DNA of 7,775 nucleotides, taken from contig JALVSV010000017.1 in the NCBI GenBank assembly GCA_027024125.1, forward strand, positions 1 through 7,775. The letters run 5' to 3'. The notes under the pieces are model-generated. The model worked only from the letters and a program-made list of their open reading frames with translations. It was not told the origin of the DNA and searched no databases. This document shows positions 1 through 7,215 of the stretch, piece by piece. The translations under genes were made by a program, and so were the position numbers. The first letter of the stretch is position 1. The number at the start of each line of letters is the position of its first letter. Source of the DNA: Methylothermaceae bacterium (GTDB taxonomy: Bacteria; Pseudomonadota; Gammaproteobacteria; Methylococcales; Methylothermaceae).

Positions 1-6
1 TCCCTG

Positions 7-12
7 TATAAT
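7..12 (+). promoter_or_regulatory. Possible -10 hexamer (TATAAT)
   Basis: A perfect sigma-70 -10 consensus, TATAAT, lies at the very left edge and overlaps the ATG at 11. A matching -35 element would fall outside the window, so the promoter cannot be confirmed. If real, transcription would begin near position 19. The ATG at 11 would then not be in the transcript, which favours the next in-frame ATG at 44 as the start of the small permease. A hexamer match alone is common by chance. Confidence 0.25.
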
Positions 13-43
13 GAAAGCTTTTTTTATAGTCAAAAGCACTGTC

Positions 44-577
44 ATGAGGATCTCGTTGGTCATTATCGCCGCTTTTATTCGTGCCGTCGACGTTTTCACT
101 GAATGGCTGGGAAGGGCGGTGTCTTGGTTATCATTGGGCATGGTGGTTGTGACCACCCTGGTTGTGTTGTTGCGCTATGGATTCGATCTGGGTTGGATCG
201 GCTTGCAGGAAAGCGTGGTCTACATGCACGCCTTGCTGTTTATGTTGGGTGCGGCTTACACGCTGAAGCACGATGGACACGTGCGGGTGGATATCATCTA
301 TCAGCGTTTGCGTCCCCGGGCGCGGGCGTGGGTGGATTTGATCGGATGCTGGCTGTTGTTGATTCCGTTCTGTGTGTTTATCGGGTGGATTGGTTGGGAC
401 TATGTCGCTGCATCCTGGGCGGTCCGCGAATCCTCACGGGAAGCAGGGGGACTGCCGGCGGTGTTCCTCCTGAAAAGCGTTATTCTGATGTTCGCGGCAA
501 CTGTGTTGCTACAAGGAATGGCTCAAAGTGCCAAGGCACTGTTGGTGCTTGCAGGCAGCTCCTATCTGGAAGACTGA
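44..577 (+). CDS. TRAP transporter small permease subunit (DctQ family)
   Basis: This is the small integral-membrane subunit of a TRAP transporter. These are secondary, ion-gradient-driven importers that use a periplasmic binding protein, usually for organic acids. From the ATG at 44 the product is 177 residues, with four hydrophobic segments at about 27-45, 56-74, 97-118 and 138-158, the DctQ topology. Family-like stretches are LQES (54-57) at the start of the second segment, GHVRVDI (78-84) in the cytoplasmic loop, and REAGGLP (132-138) before the fourth. An in-frame ATG at 11 would add 11 residues. I prefer 44 because relatives usually begin only 10-15 residues before the RAVD-like motif and a TATAAT overlaps the upstream ATG. 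Neither start has a clear Shine-Dalgarno sequence. The stop is 1 nt before the large-subunit gene. Substrate unknown: the binding-protein gene is not in view. Confidence 0.9.
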   Translation: MRISLVIIAAFIRAVDVFTEWLGRAVSWLSLGMVVVTTLVVLLRYGFDLGWIGLQESVVYMHALLFMLGAAYTLKHDGHVRVDIIYQRLRPRARAWVDLIGCWLLLIPFCVFIGWIGWDYVAASWAVRESSREAGGLPAVFLLKSVILMFAATVLLQGMAQSAKALLVLAGSSYLED

Positions 578-578
578 A

Positions 579-1964
579 ATGGAATTGAACGAATACCATT
601 TGGCCCTTGCGATGTTTGCCACGGTGTTCGGGGTGCTATTGACAGGCTATCCGGTCGCCTTCGCGTTGGGTGGCACAGCACTGGCTTTTGCCGGATTGGG
701 CCTTGGTCTGGATCTGTTCGACGCCGCCTTTCTGGAAGCGCTCCCCAACCGGCTGTATGGCATTATGACCAATGAGACTCTGATGGCGGTCCCTTTGTTC
801 GTGTTCATGGGGGTGGTCCTGGAACGCGCCAAGATCGCCGAAAATCTGCTCGATACCATGGCGGAATTGCTGGGTTCGTTACGGGGTGGGTTAGGGGTGG
901 CGGTGACCCTGGTTGGGATGCTGATGGCTGCCAGTACCGGAATCGTAGGGGCAACCGTGGTGACGATGGGGTTGCTGTCTCTGCCCACGATGCTAAACCG
1001 GGGTTATAGTCCAGCCCTTGCTTGCGGCACCATCTGTGCTTCGGGAACGTTGGGGCAGATCATCCCGCCTTCCATCGTGTTGGTGCTGCTCGGAGACGTG
1101 ATTTCATCCGCCTATCAGCAAGCCCAGTTGGAGATGGGGTCTTTTGCGCCCAAGACCGTCTCGGTGGGTGACTTGTTCGCCGGAGCTCTGATACCAGGAC
1201 TGTTACTGGTGGGACTGTATCTGTTGTTCATTGTCACTGTGGCCTGGTTGAAACATTCCTGGATGCCGCCGTTCCAGGGTAAGTGCCAGGAAGGGCATCT
1301 GTTTGGACGGGTGCTGCGAGGGTTGTTACCACCATTGATTCTGATCGTCCTGGTGTTGGGTTCGATCCTGGGTGGCGTGGCCACACCGACCGAGGCGGCT
1401 GCAGTCGGTGCTGTGGGGGCTTTGGTGCTGGCCACTCTCAGGCGCCAGTTGAACCTGGCGACACTGCAGGAAGTCATGCAGACCACGGCCAGAGTCAGCA
1501 GTATGGTGTTTTTGATTCTGATTGGGGCCGCCCTCTTTTCTTTGGTGTTTCGTGGGTTCTATGGCGATGAGATGGTCGTGGAATGGTTGTCTGATTTGCC
1601 GGGAGGAGCCTTCGGGGCCATGGTGGTGGTGATGGGGGTCATGTTTGCACTGGGGTTCGTGCTCGATTTCATAGAGATCACATTCGTAGTGGTCCCTATC
1701 GTCGGTCCGGTGCTCTTGGCCATGGGTCTGGATCCTGTATGGCTCGGTATCATGATTGCCTTGAATTTGCAGACTTCGTTTCTGACGCCTCCCTTTGGTT
1801 TCGCTTTGTTCTATTTGCGCGGTGTAGCGCCACCCGATGTCAAGACCGGCCAGATTTATCTCGGGGTCATGCCGTTCATTGCCATCCAGGTTTTGATGTT
1901 GGGATTGTTGGCAATGTGGCCGGTGCTTGCCACCTGGTTGCCACAACAAATTTATGGGGATTGA
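579..1964 (+). CDS. TRAP transporter large permease subunit (DctM family)
   Basis: This is the large, substrate-translocating membrane subunit of the same TRAP importer. The product is 461 residues and hydrophobic throughout, with about a dozen membrane segments. DctM-type motifs are GATVVTMGLLSLP (124-136), GTLGQIIPPS (156-165), GGVATPTEAAAVGA (265-278), a DFIEITFVVVPIVGP stretch (363-377) and LNLQTSFLTPPFGFALFYLRG (395-415). It is longer than the usual roughly 425 residues because of a loop at about 171-200. That loop is typical of the subgroup annotated as 'mannitol/chloroaromatic compound' TRAP transporters; the name is not evidence of substrate. The start at 579 is preceded by GGAAGA at 568-573 and sits 1 nt after the small-subunit stop. 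An upstream in-frame start at 528 would overlap the small subunit and adds a non-family-like N-terminus, so I rejected it. lptM begins 3 nt after the stop. Confidence 0.93.
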   Translation: MELNEYHLALAMFATVFGVLLTGYPVAFALGGTALAFAGLGLGLDLFDAAFLEALPNRLYGIMTNETLMAVPLFVFMGVVLERAKIAENLLDTMAELLGSLRGGLGVAVTLVGMLMAASTGIVGATVVTMGLLSLPTMLNRGYSPALACGTICASGTLGQIIPPSIVLVLLGDVISSAYQQAQLEMGSFAPKTVSVGDLFAGALIPGLLLVGLYLLFIVTVAWLKHSWMPPFQGKCQEGHLFGRVLRGLLPPLILIVLVLGSILGGVATPTEAAAVGAVGALVLATLRRQLNLATLQEVMQTTARVSSMVFLILIGAALFSLVFRGFYGDEMVVEWLSDLPGGAFGAMVVVMGVMFALGFVLDFIEITFVVVPIVGPVLLAMGLDPVWLGIMIALNLQTSFLTPPFGFALFYLRGVAPPDVKTGQIYLGVMPFIAIQVLMLGLLAMWPVLATWLPQQIYGD

Positions 1965-1967
1965 TTG

Positions 1968-2087
1968 ATGAGAGCCTTGCTGATTGTTTTCATGATGTTT
2001 TTTGGAGTGCTCGTGAGCGGTTGTGGCCAGACGGGCCCACTTTTTTTGCCTCCGCCTGAGCAGGAACAGGACGAGGGGAAGAACTGA
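1968..2087 (+). CDS. lptM: LptM (YifL-type) LPS translocon maturation lipoprotein
   Basis: This is a 39-residue lipoprotein, easily missed because of its size. It has a short hydrophobic signal peptide (about residues 3-17), a lipobox V-S-G-C with the lipidated cysteine at 19, and directly after it the family signature CGQTGPLFLP (19-28; CGQ-GPLYLP-like in relatives). The tail is short and acidic (EQEQDEGKN). In E. coli, LptM (formerly YifL) associates with the LptD/LptE translocon at the BAM complex. It promotes the native disulfide pattern of LptD and thereby lipopolysaccharide export. The Shine-Dalgarno-like GGGGA at 1956-1960 lies inside the end of the TRAP gene. The stop is 1 nt before the lysA start. 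Position just upstream of lysA/dapF is conserved in Gammaproteobacteria and supports the call strongly. Confidence 0.92.
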   Translation: MRALLIVFMMFFGVLVSGCGQTGPLFLPPPEQEQDEGKN

Positions 2088-2088
2088 C

Positions 2089-3336
2089 ATGGATCATTTC
2101 AACTACAGGGATGGCTCACTCCATGCCGAACAGGTGTCGGTGAAAGACATTGCCAGCCAATTCGGGACTCCCGCCTATATCTATAGTCGCGCCACCCTCG
2201 AGCGCCATTGGCATGCATTCGACCGTGCATTTTCCGGTCGTCCCCATTTGATCTGTTATGCGGTCAAGGCCAATTCCAATCTGGCGGTGTTGAATGTGCT
2301 TGCCAGGCTGGGTTCTGGTTTCGATATCGTGTCGGTAGGTGAATTGGAACGCGTACTGAAGGCAGGAGGAGATCCATCCAAGATCGTATTCTCCGGTGTC
2401 GGTAAACGGGAGGACGAAATTCGAAGGGCCCTGGAGGTTGGGATTCGTTGCTTCAATGTTGAAGTCCCCGCCGAACTGGATCGCATCAACCAGGTTGCTG
2501 GAGAGATGGGTGTCACGGCGCCAGTTTCTCTCAGGGTCAATCCCGATGTGGATGCCAAGACTCATCCATATATCGCGACCGGGTTGAAAGAAAACAAATT
2601 TGGCATTGATGTATCGGTGGCCCTGGAAGAATACAGGCGTGCCGCTGAATTGCCTCATCTTAAAGTGGTGGGAATGGATTGCCATATCGGTTCCCAGTTG
2701 ACCGAAGTTTCACCCTTCATCGCAGCCCTCGATCGGGTTTTGGAATTGATGGCGAACCTGAGAGAGGATGGAATGTCTTTCAAGCACCTGGATCTTGGCG
2801 GGGGGCTTGGAATCCGCTATCTGGATGAATGTCCACCGGAACCTGCCGAATATGTGGCTTCATTGCTCAAGCATGTGACCGATGACCGTCTGGAAATACT
2901 GTTGGAGCCTGGCAGGGCCATTGCCGGCAATGCCGGAATTCTGGTGACCCGGGTTGAGTATCTGAAGCAGACACCGGAGAAGAGTTTTGCCATTGTCGAT
3001 GCGGCGATGAATGATCTCATGCGTCCGGCACTCTACCAAGCCTGGCAGGAAATCGTTCCTGTACAGCCCCGAAATGATATTCCCACCAGGAGCTATGATG
3101 TGGTCGGTCCAGTATGTGAGACTGGGGATTTTCTGGGGCGAGATCGTCAATTGGCGTTGAAGGAAAACGATTTATTGGCTGTTCGGTCAGCAGGTGCCTA
3201 CGGATTTACCATGAGTTCCAACTATAATTCGAGAGTACGGCCACCGGAAATTATGGTGGATGGGGAGACATCGCATCTGATCAGGGCGCGAGAGAGCCTG
3301 GAGGACCTTTGGAGAGGGGAACGGTTGCTGCCGTGA
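2089..3336 (+). CDS. lysA: Diaminopimelate decarboxylase
   Basis: LysA is a cytoplasmic PLP enzyme that decarboxylates meso-diaminopimelate to L-lysine, the last step of lysine synthesis. The product is 415 residues, normal for the family: an alanine-racemase-like TIM barrel followed by a beta domain. Visible residues are the PLP-binding lysine K60 in YAVKANSN, H199 in HIGSQ, the glycine-rich phosphate-binding GGGLG at 237-241, EPGR at 273-276, and the substrate-pocket/active-site cysteine C343 in CETGD. The C-terminal AYGFTMSSNYN stretch is also typical. The ATG at 2089 follows GAGGGG (2073-2078) and lies 1 nt after lptM. An in-frame upstream start at 2023 would run through lptM in another frame and is rejected. 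The stop overlaps the GTG of dapF, coupling this enzyme to the one that makes its substrate. Confidence 0.98.
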   Translation: MDHFNYRDGSLHAEQVSVKDIASQFGTPAYIYSRATLERHWHAFDRAFSGRPHLICYAVKANSNLAVLNVLARLGSGFDIVSVGELERVLKAGGDPSKIVFSGVGKREDEIRRALEVGIRCFNVEVPAELDRINQVAGEMGVTAPVSLRVNPDVDAKTHPYIATGLKENKFGIDVSVALEEYRRAAELPHLKVVGMDCHIGSQLTEVSPFIAALDRVLELMANLREDGMSFKHLDLGGGLGIRYLDECPPEPAEYVASLLKHVTDDRLEILLEPGRAIAGNAGILVTRVEYLKQTPEKSFAIVDAAMNDLMRPALYQAWQEIVPVQPRNDIPTRSYDVVGPVCETGDFLGRDRQLALKENDLLAVRSAGAYGFTMSSNYNSRVRPPEIMVDGETSHLIRARESLEDLWRGERLLP

Positions 3337-4163
3337 AACTGAAATTCAGCAAAATGCAGGGGCTGGGAAATGACTTTGTTGTGATCGACGGGGTCAGTCA
3401 GCCTGTCTGCTTGAATCGGGAACAGATTCGCCAATTAGCAGATCGTCATTACGGGGTGGGTTGTGATCAGGTGCTCCTGGTCGAGCCTTCACCTGACGAC
3501 GGTATGGATTTCAGCTACCGCATCTTCAATGCCGACGGATCTGAGGTCGCACAGTGTGGTAATGGCGCCCGTTGTTTCGCCAAATTCGTCCATGCCCGGG
3601 GATTGATCGATAGGGATGTCATTCGTGTGTCTACCAAGTCAGGAAGATTGTCATTGGAGATCACGCAAGATGGACGGGTTCGGGTGAATATGGGGGAACC
3701 GCGTTTTCTCCCTTCTGAAATTCCACTCATGGTGCACGAGGAAATGCCAGAGTATCAGGCTTTTGTTGGCGGTCAGAGTTGGACCTTCGGGGCGGTCTCG
3801 ATGGGAAATCCCCATGCGGTGATCGAAGTTTCAGACATCGCCAAGGCCCCGGTCCGGGAGATAGGTGAGGCCTTCCAGTCTCTTTCTTTGTTCCCCGAAC
3901 AGGTCAATGTGGGATTCATGCAGGTGGTATCGGCCGGTCAGATCAACTTAAGGGTGTATGAACGAGGCGTGGGAGAAACTCTAGCTTGTGGCAGCGGAGC
4001 TTGTGCGGCTGCAGTGATTGGGATCGAATGGGGAAGATTGAAGTCGCCAGTGACCGTTCGATTGCCTGGAGGAGAGCTGATGATCGAATGGCCAGGAAGA
4101 GGGGAGTCGGTGATCATGGTAGGAAGTGCGGAATTCGTTTTTGAGGGGGAAATCGAGATATGA
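3333..4163 (+). CDS. dapF: Diaminopimelate epimerase
   Basis: DapF is a cytoplasmic, cofactor-independent epimerase that converts LL- to meso-diaminopimelate, used in peptidoglycan and by LysA. The product is 276 residues, close to the 274 of the E. coli enzyme. It has two pseudo-symmetric halves, each contributing one catalytic cysteine: C75 in AQCGNGARC and C219 in ACGSGAC. The N-terminal GLGNDFVVID (10-19), GVGCDQ (41-46), NADGSE (67-72) and GNPHAV (158-163) complete the family pattern. I chose GTG at 3333 because the protein then begins MKLKFSKMQG, as in relatives. GGAGAGGGGA at 3311-3320 could act as the ribosome site, with rather long spacing (12 nt). A TTG at 3309 is in frame but would only add non-conserved residues. 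The GTG overlaps the lysA stop (GTGA) and the dapF stop overlaps the next start (ATGA). Confidence 0.98.
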   Translation: MKLKFSKMQGLGNDFVVIDGVSQPVCLNREQIRQLADRHYGVGCDQVLLVEPSPDDGMDFSYRIFNADGSEVAQCGNGARCFAKFVHARGLIDRDVIRVSTKSGRLSLEITQDGRVRVNMGEPRFLPSEIPLMVHEEMPEYQAFVGGQSWTFGAVSMGNPHAVIEVSDIAKAPVREIGEAFQSLSLFPEQVNVGFMQVVSAGQINLRVYERGVGETLACGSGACAAAVIGIEWGRLKSPVTVRLPGGELMIEWPGRGESVIMVGSAEFVFEGEIEI

Positions 4164-4861
4164 ACCAAGACTGTTGTGAAAAATTGCCAGTAGAATCCAT
4201 CACGGACACCCAGGTCGCCGCTTTTTTGTTGGAAAATGCGGATTTCTTTGTCAGACAGGCGTGGCTATTGGAACATGTAAAGGTCCCACACGACTGCAGC
4301 CCGGCAGTTTCACTGATTGAATATCAAGTATCACTACTGAGGAGGACCAATCGAACCCTTTGTGATCAGATTGATACACTGGTACGAATTGCCCGAACCA
4401 ACGACACTTTGTTACGCAATATGCATGAACTTACCCTGGCGTTGTTTCAGTCCGACAGTCTTGCTGATATGGCCACCTCCGTGGAGGAATGTCTGCGAGA
4501 ACGTTTCCAGCTTGAGTGTGTCGCTTTGAGGTTGTTTCAGCCTACTGAAGGAAGTGTGCGTTCGGATCTTCATGTGTCCCCCCATCATTTGGCTGCAGTG
4601 CAAGAGATCTTTGAGTCCAATGAGCCTTATATTGGATCGCCTACCCCACAACAACTGGATTGCCTGTTTGAGGCCGATTCAACCATTCGTTCTTGCGCGC
4701 TGGTTCCTTTAAGCCTGCGTGAGGGGAAGGGCATATTGGCCATTGGCAGTCGGGACCGGCAACGTTTTTGGCCCGGGTTGGGCAAGGTCTATCTGGCCAG
4801 GCTGGGTGAGGTCATAGGAGCCAGAATGGATGTCTTCCTTGCCCGGGAAAGCTGTCAGTGA
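4160..4861 (+). CDS. DUF484 family protein (GAF-like)
   Basis: This is a 233-residue soluble protein of the DUF484 family, found between dapF and xerC in many Gammaproteobacteria (the PA5277/yigA position). Biochemical function is not established. The N-terminus carries the family pattern FLLENADFF (22-30) and SLIEYQVSLLRRTNRTL (51-67). A helical, probably coiled-coil segment follows to about 95. The C-terminal part, about 90-228, has a GAF-like layout: PYIG (156-159), then LVPLSLREGKGILAIGSRDRQRF (181-203), and a closing helix LARLGEVIGARM (212-223). No enzyme motif or membrane segment is visible. The start ATG overlaps the dapF stop and follows a strong GAGGGGGA at 4143-4150. The stop overlaps the GTG of xerC. 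A regulatory or ligand-sensing role is an inference from the GAF-like fold only. Confidence 0.92.
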   Translation: MNQDCCEKLPVESITDTQVAAFLLENADFFVRQAWLLEHVKVPHDCSPAVSLIEYQVSLLRRTNRTLCDQIDTLVRIARTNDTLLRNMHELTLALFQSDSLADMATSVEECLRERFQLECVALRLFQPTEGSVRSDLHVSPHHLAAVQEIFESNEPYIGSPTPQQLDCLFEADSTIRSCALVPLSLREGKGILAIGSRDRQRFWPGLGKVYLARLGEVIGARMDVFLARESCQ

Positions 4862-5781
4862 TCGACGGTATCCTTGAAGGTGACATCCAGAGTTATCTGG
4901 AGATGCTCGAGCACGAGCGAAGAGTTTCGCCTCATACACTGATGGCCTATCGCAGAGACCTGGAACGAATGGTGGCTTTTTGCGACAAACATGATATAAC
5001 CGGTTGGAAAGAACTGAATGAAGCCTTTTTACGTCTATATGTCAGTGAAAGGCGGCAAACAGGGTTATCTGCCCGTAGTTTGCAGCGGGAGTTGTCTGCG
5101 ATCCGTGGATTGTTCCGTTATCTGTGCAAACATGGTCACATTGATGACGATCCATCACGAAGGATCAAGCCACCGCGTGCCCCTAGGAACCTGCCGGCTG
5201 TCCTGGCTATTGAGAGTGCGACCGCGCTGGTCGAGGCTCCTAAGGAATCGGCTTTGGACGTGCGCGATGGTGCCATGTGGGAGATTTTGTATTCATCCGG
5301 ATTGCGGGTGAGTGAGTTGGTTGATCTGGACCTATGCGATCTTGACATGAGGGAGGGTCTGGTCAGGGTACTGGCGGGCAAGGGCGGCAAGGGCAGAGTA
5401 TTGCCTGTGGGGCGATATGCGCTTGCTGCCATAAACCATTGGATTTCCCTGCGGCAGAAGATCGCGAAAACGGGTGAAACGGCTTTGTTTGTAAACCGTT
5501 TTGGAAAGCGTATCAGCATTCGCGGGGTGCAACAAAGACTTGCCAGGTGGGGGGAACGGTTGGGGTTCGATCAATCACTCCATCCCCATATGTTGAGGCA
5601 TTCTTTCGCCAGTCACTTGCTTGAGGCAAGTGGTGACTTAAGAGCGGTGCAGGAACTGCTCGGTCATGCGGATATTGCAACCACGCAAATCTACACGCAT
5701 ATGGATTTTCAGCACTTGGCACAGGTTTACGACCAGACGCATCCACGCGCGAAACGGGATAAACCAGACAAAGAAATTTGA
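4858..5781 (+). CDS. xerC: Site-specific tyrosine recombinase XerC
   Basis: XerC works with XerD at the dif site near the terminus to resolve chromosome dimers, activated by FtsK at the division septum. The product is 307 residues. An N-terminal SAM-like DNA-binding domain (about 8-95, with SPHTLMAYRRDL at 24-35) precedes the catalytic domain (about 115-295). All six catalytic positions are present: R150 (SGLRVSE), K175 (AGKGGKGR), H244 and R247 (HMLRHSF), H270 (LLGHADI) and the nucleophile Y279 (TTQIYTH). Family and context favour XerC over XerD or a phage integrase: the gene is embedded in the dapF-DUF484 cluster and no att-like or phage genes are nearby. The GTG start at 4858 overlaps the DUF484 stop (GTGA), with GGGAAA at 4845-4850 as a weak ribosome site. 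A later ATG (codon 16) would remove part of the first helix. Confidence 0.96.
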   Translation: MIDGILEGDIQSYLEMLEHERRVSPHTLMAYRRDLERMVAFCDKHDITGWKELNEAFLRLYVSERRQTGLSARSLQRELSAIRGLFRYLCKHGHIDDDPSRRIKPPRAPRNLPAVLAIESATALVEAPKESALDVRDGAMWEILYSSGLRVSELVDLDLCDLDMREGLVRVLAGKGGKGRVLPVGRYALAAINHWISLRQKIAKTGETALFVNRFGKRISIRGVQQRLARWGERLGFDQSLHPHMLRHSFASHLLEASGDLRAVQELLGHADIATTQIYTHMDFQHLAQVYDQTHPRAKRDKPDKEI

Positions 5782-5817
5782 TAACCTATTACATGTATTA
5801 AGCAAGAGGTTCCGGGA

Positions 5818-6867
5818 ATGGTCTCGCCACATGCATCAACAGATTCTGAACTTCCACTGGACGAAGAAGAAATTCAGTCGGAAGAAGAAGTGCGTCAAAA
5901 CCGGCTTAAAACGACTCTGATCGGGGTTGTTGGCGCTATCGTACTAGCTCTTACGGCGCTGGGATGGTATTGGACCTATCAATGTTTCAGCCCCTCTACC
6001 TATGACATCGATCAGGTTGCCCTGCTGGAAACGGGGCTGACGGATCCCAAAAAAATACCTGTGGGCGTGCGTACCACTACGGTTTTGATCCACAATATGG
6101 ACTACCTGATGACCAAACCGGGTGGATATCTGACCAATGACGTGACGCCACCCAGTGTGCTCCTCGACAACATGCCCAATTGGGAGTTCGGGGTGGTGGT
6201 TGCCTCACGTGATTTGGCGACAGCGTTGCGTAATCACCTGTCAAGAACGCAATCCCAGTCGCCGGAAGACAAGGACCTTGGAATCGGTGAGCCATATTAT
6301 TATTTCGAAACCGATTCCTGGATTCTGCCGACTACCGAAAGCCAGTACCAAAAAGGGATCAGTGCCTTTCGCCGTTATCTGGCGCGGTTGAAGGAAGGAA
6401 AAGCCCAGTTTTCCCCCCGGGCAGACAATCTGACCAAATATGTCGAGATCTTGGCCCAGAGGTTGGGCAGCTATACCCAGCGCCTCAGTGCCAGTAGCGC
6501 GGTTCACGAGGAGAAGGAACTCATTATTCGAGGTAAGCCTTCTACTGCATTCAAGCCCATGGAGAAAACCCCATGGCTTCTGGTGGATGATAATTTTTAT
6601 GAAGCCCGAGGATACAGTTGGGCGCTCCTTCATATCATGAAGGCAATTGAAGAAGATTTTCATGATATTCTGAGGATGAAGGCGGCTGAGACACCGATCC
6701 ACCAGATCATTCGGGAGCTTGAGGCAACACAGTCATCCATTCTGAGTCCCGTCGTGCTCAATGGCAGTGGTTTTGGCGTGTTTGCCAATTACTCGCTGAC
6801 GCTGGCTACATACATAGCCCATGCCAATGCGGCATTAATCGACTTGCGCGACTTGTTGAGTATTTGA
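5818..6867 (+). CDS. DUF2333 family membrane-anchored protein
   Basis: This is a 349-residue protein that I recognise as DUF2333, a family of unknown function in Gammaproteobacteria. The first 25 residues are very acidic. A basic patch (RQNRLK, 26-31) precedes a single membrane segment at about 32-52, predicting a cytoplasmic N-terminus with about 295 residues in the periplasm. Conserved-looking blocks are PGGYLTNDVTPP (101-112), DNMPNWEFGVV (117-127), SRTQSQSPEDKDL (142-154), DSWILPTTESQY (166-177), RADNL (201-205) and RLGSYTQRLSAS (215-226). No enzyme signature is evident. The ATG at 5818 has AAGAGG at 5804-5809 with 8 nt spacing. The gap from xerC is 36 nt, the largest between genes here, so it may be transcribed with xerC or from its own start, though no convincing promoter is visible. 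It is coupled to a DUF4389 gene 2 nt downstream. Confidence 0.88.
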   Translation: MVSPHASTDSELPLDEEEIQSEEEVRQNRLKTTLIGVVGAIVLALTALGWYWTYQCFSPSTYDIDQVALLETGLTDPKKIPVGVRTTTVLIHNMDYLMTKPGGYLTNDVTPPSVLLDNMPNWEFGVVVASRDLATALRNHLSRTQSQSPEDKDLGIGEPYYYFETDSWILPTTESQYQKGISAFRRYLARLKEGKAQFSPRADNLTKYVEILAQRLGSYTQRLSASSAVHEEKELIIRGKPSTAFKPMEKTPWLLVDDNFYEARGYSWALLHIMKAIEEDFHDILRMKAAETPIHQIIRELEATQSSILSPVVLNGSGFGVFANYSLTLATYIAHANAALIDLRDLLSI

Positions 6868-6869
6868 CG

Positions 6870-7187
6870 ATGCACACACCTCCCCTCGATCCAGAAATCC
6901 AACGGCATCTCAAGGCAAAAGGAACCTGGCAACGTATTTTTTACATGCTGGTTTTTGCTTTTATTCTCAGTGTGGTGCGTTTCATCTTGTGGGCTGTGGT
7001 ATTGTTCCAAGTCGCAAGCAAGTTGCTGACTGGCCAGGACAATCCCCATGCCCGCCAGTTAGGTGCAACATTATCCGTTTATCTTTACCAGATCTTGCTT
7101 TTCCTGACATTCAATACCGACCAAATGCCATTTCCCTTTGCAGAAATGGCAGGTCTTGGTAAATTCCCATCATCAAATTGCCAATAG
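6870..7187 (+). CDS. DUF4389 family small inner-membrane protein
   Basis: This is a 105-residue protein of the DUF4389 family, function unknown. After a polar N-terminus it has a long hydrophobic stretch at about 23-50 and a second at about 66-80, so it probably spans the inner membrane two or three times. Family-like features are W20 with the following hydrophobic run, a loop ...LLTGQDNPHARQLG (52-65), YLYQILLFLTFNTD (71-84) and the ending motif MPFPF (86-90). The ATG at 6870 lies 2 nt after the DUF2333 stop. A TTG at 6864 would add only two residues and overlap that stop. No strong ribosome site is seen, so translation probably depends on coupling to the upstream gene. A hairpin terminator follows 28 nt after the stop. 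Confidence 0.85.
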   Translation: MHTPPLDPEIQRHLKAKGTWQRIFYMLVFAFILSVVRFILWAVVLFQVASKLLTGQDNPHARQLGATLSVYLYQILLFLTFNTDQMPFPFAEMAGLGKFPSSNCQ

Positions 7188-7215
7188 CCTGATAATCTGA
7201 TTTTTTAAAGGGATT

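Noticed and set aside
11..43. ATG at 11 as the start of the small permease
   Set aside because: It is possible but less likely: the extra 11 residues are not typical of relatives, no ribosome site is visible and a TATAAT overlaps it. The alternative is kept in the feature text.
103..588. Overlapping + strand open frame inside the small permease gene
   Set aside because: It is a frame-shifted shadow of the DctQ-like gene. The permease frame has clear membrane segments and family motifs, whereas this one has none.
1326..2090. 254-codon open frame antisense to the large TRAP permease and lptM
   Set aside because: Its composition is very rich in His, Gln and Arg, as expected from the complement of hydrophobic-protein codons. 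It opposes three well-supported genes.
4858..5781. Tyrosine recombinase as a sign of a prophage, integron or genomic island
   Set aside because: Length, motifs and the conserved dapF-DUF484 neighbourhood identify housekeeping XerC. No att sites, excisionase, tRNA or phage genes are present.
5778..5801. Possible promoter between xerC and the DUF2333 gene (TTGATA ... TATTAA)
   Set aside because: The spacer is only 12 nt, too short for sigma-70, and there is no extended -10 in the right register.
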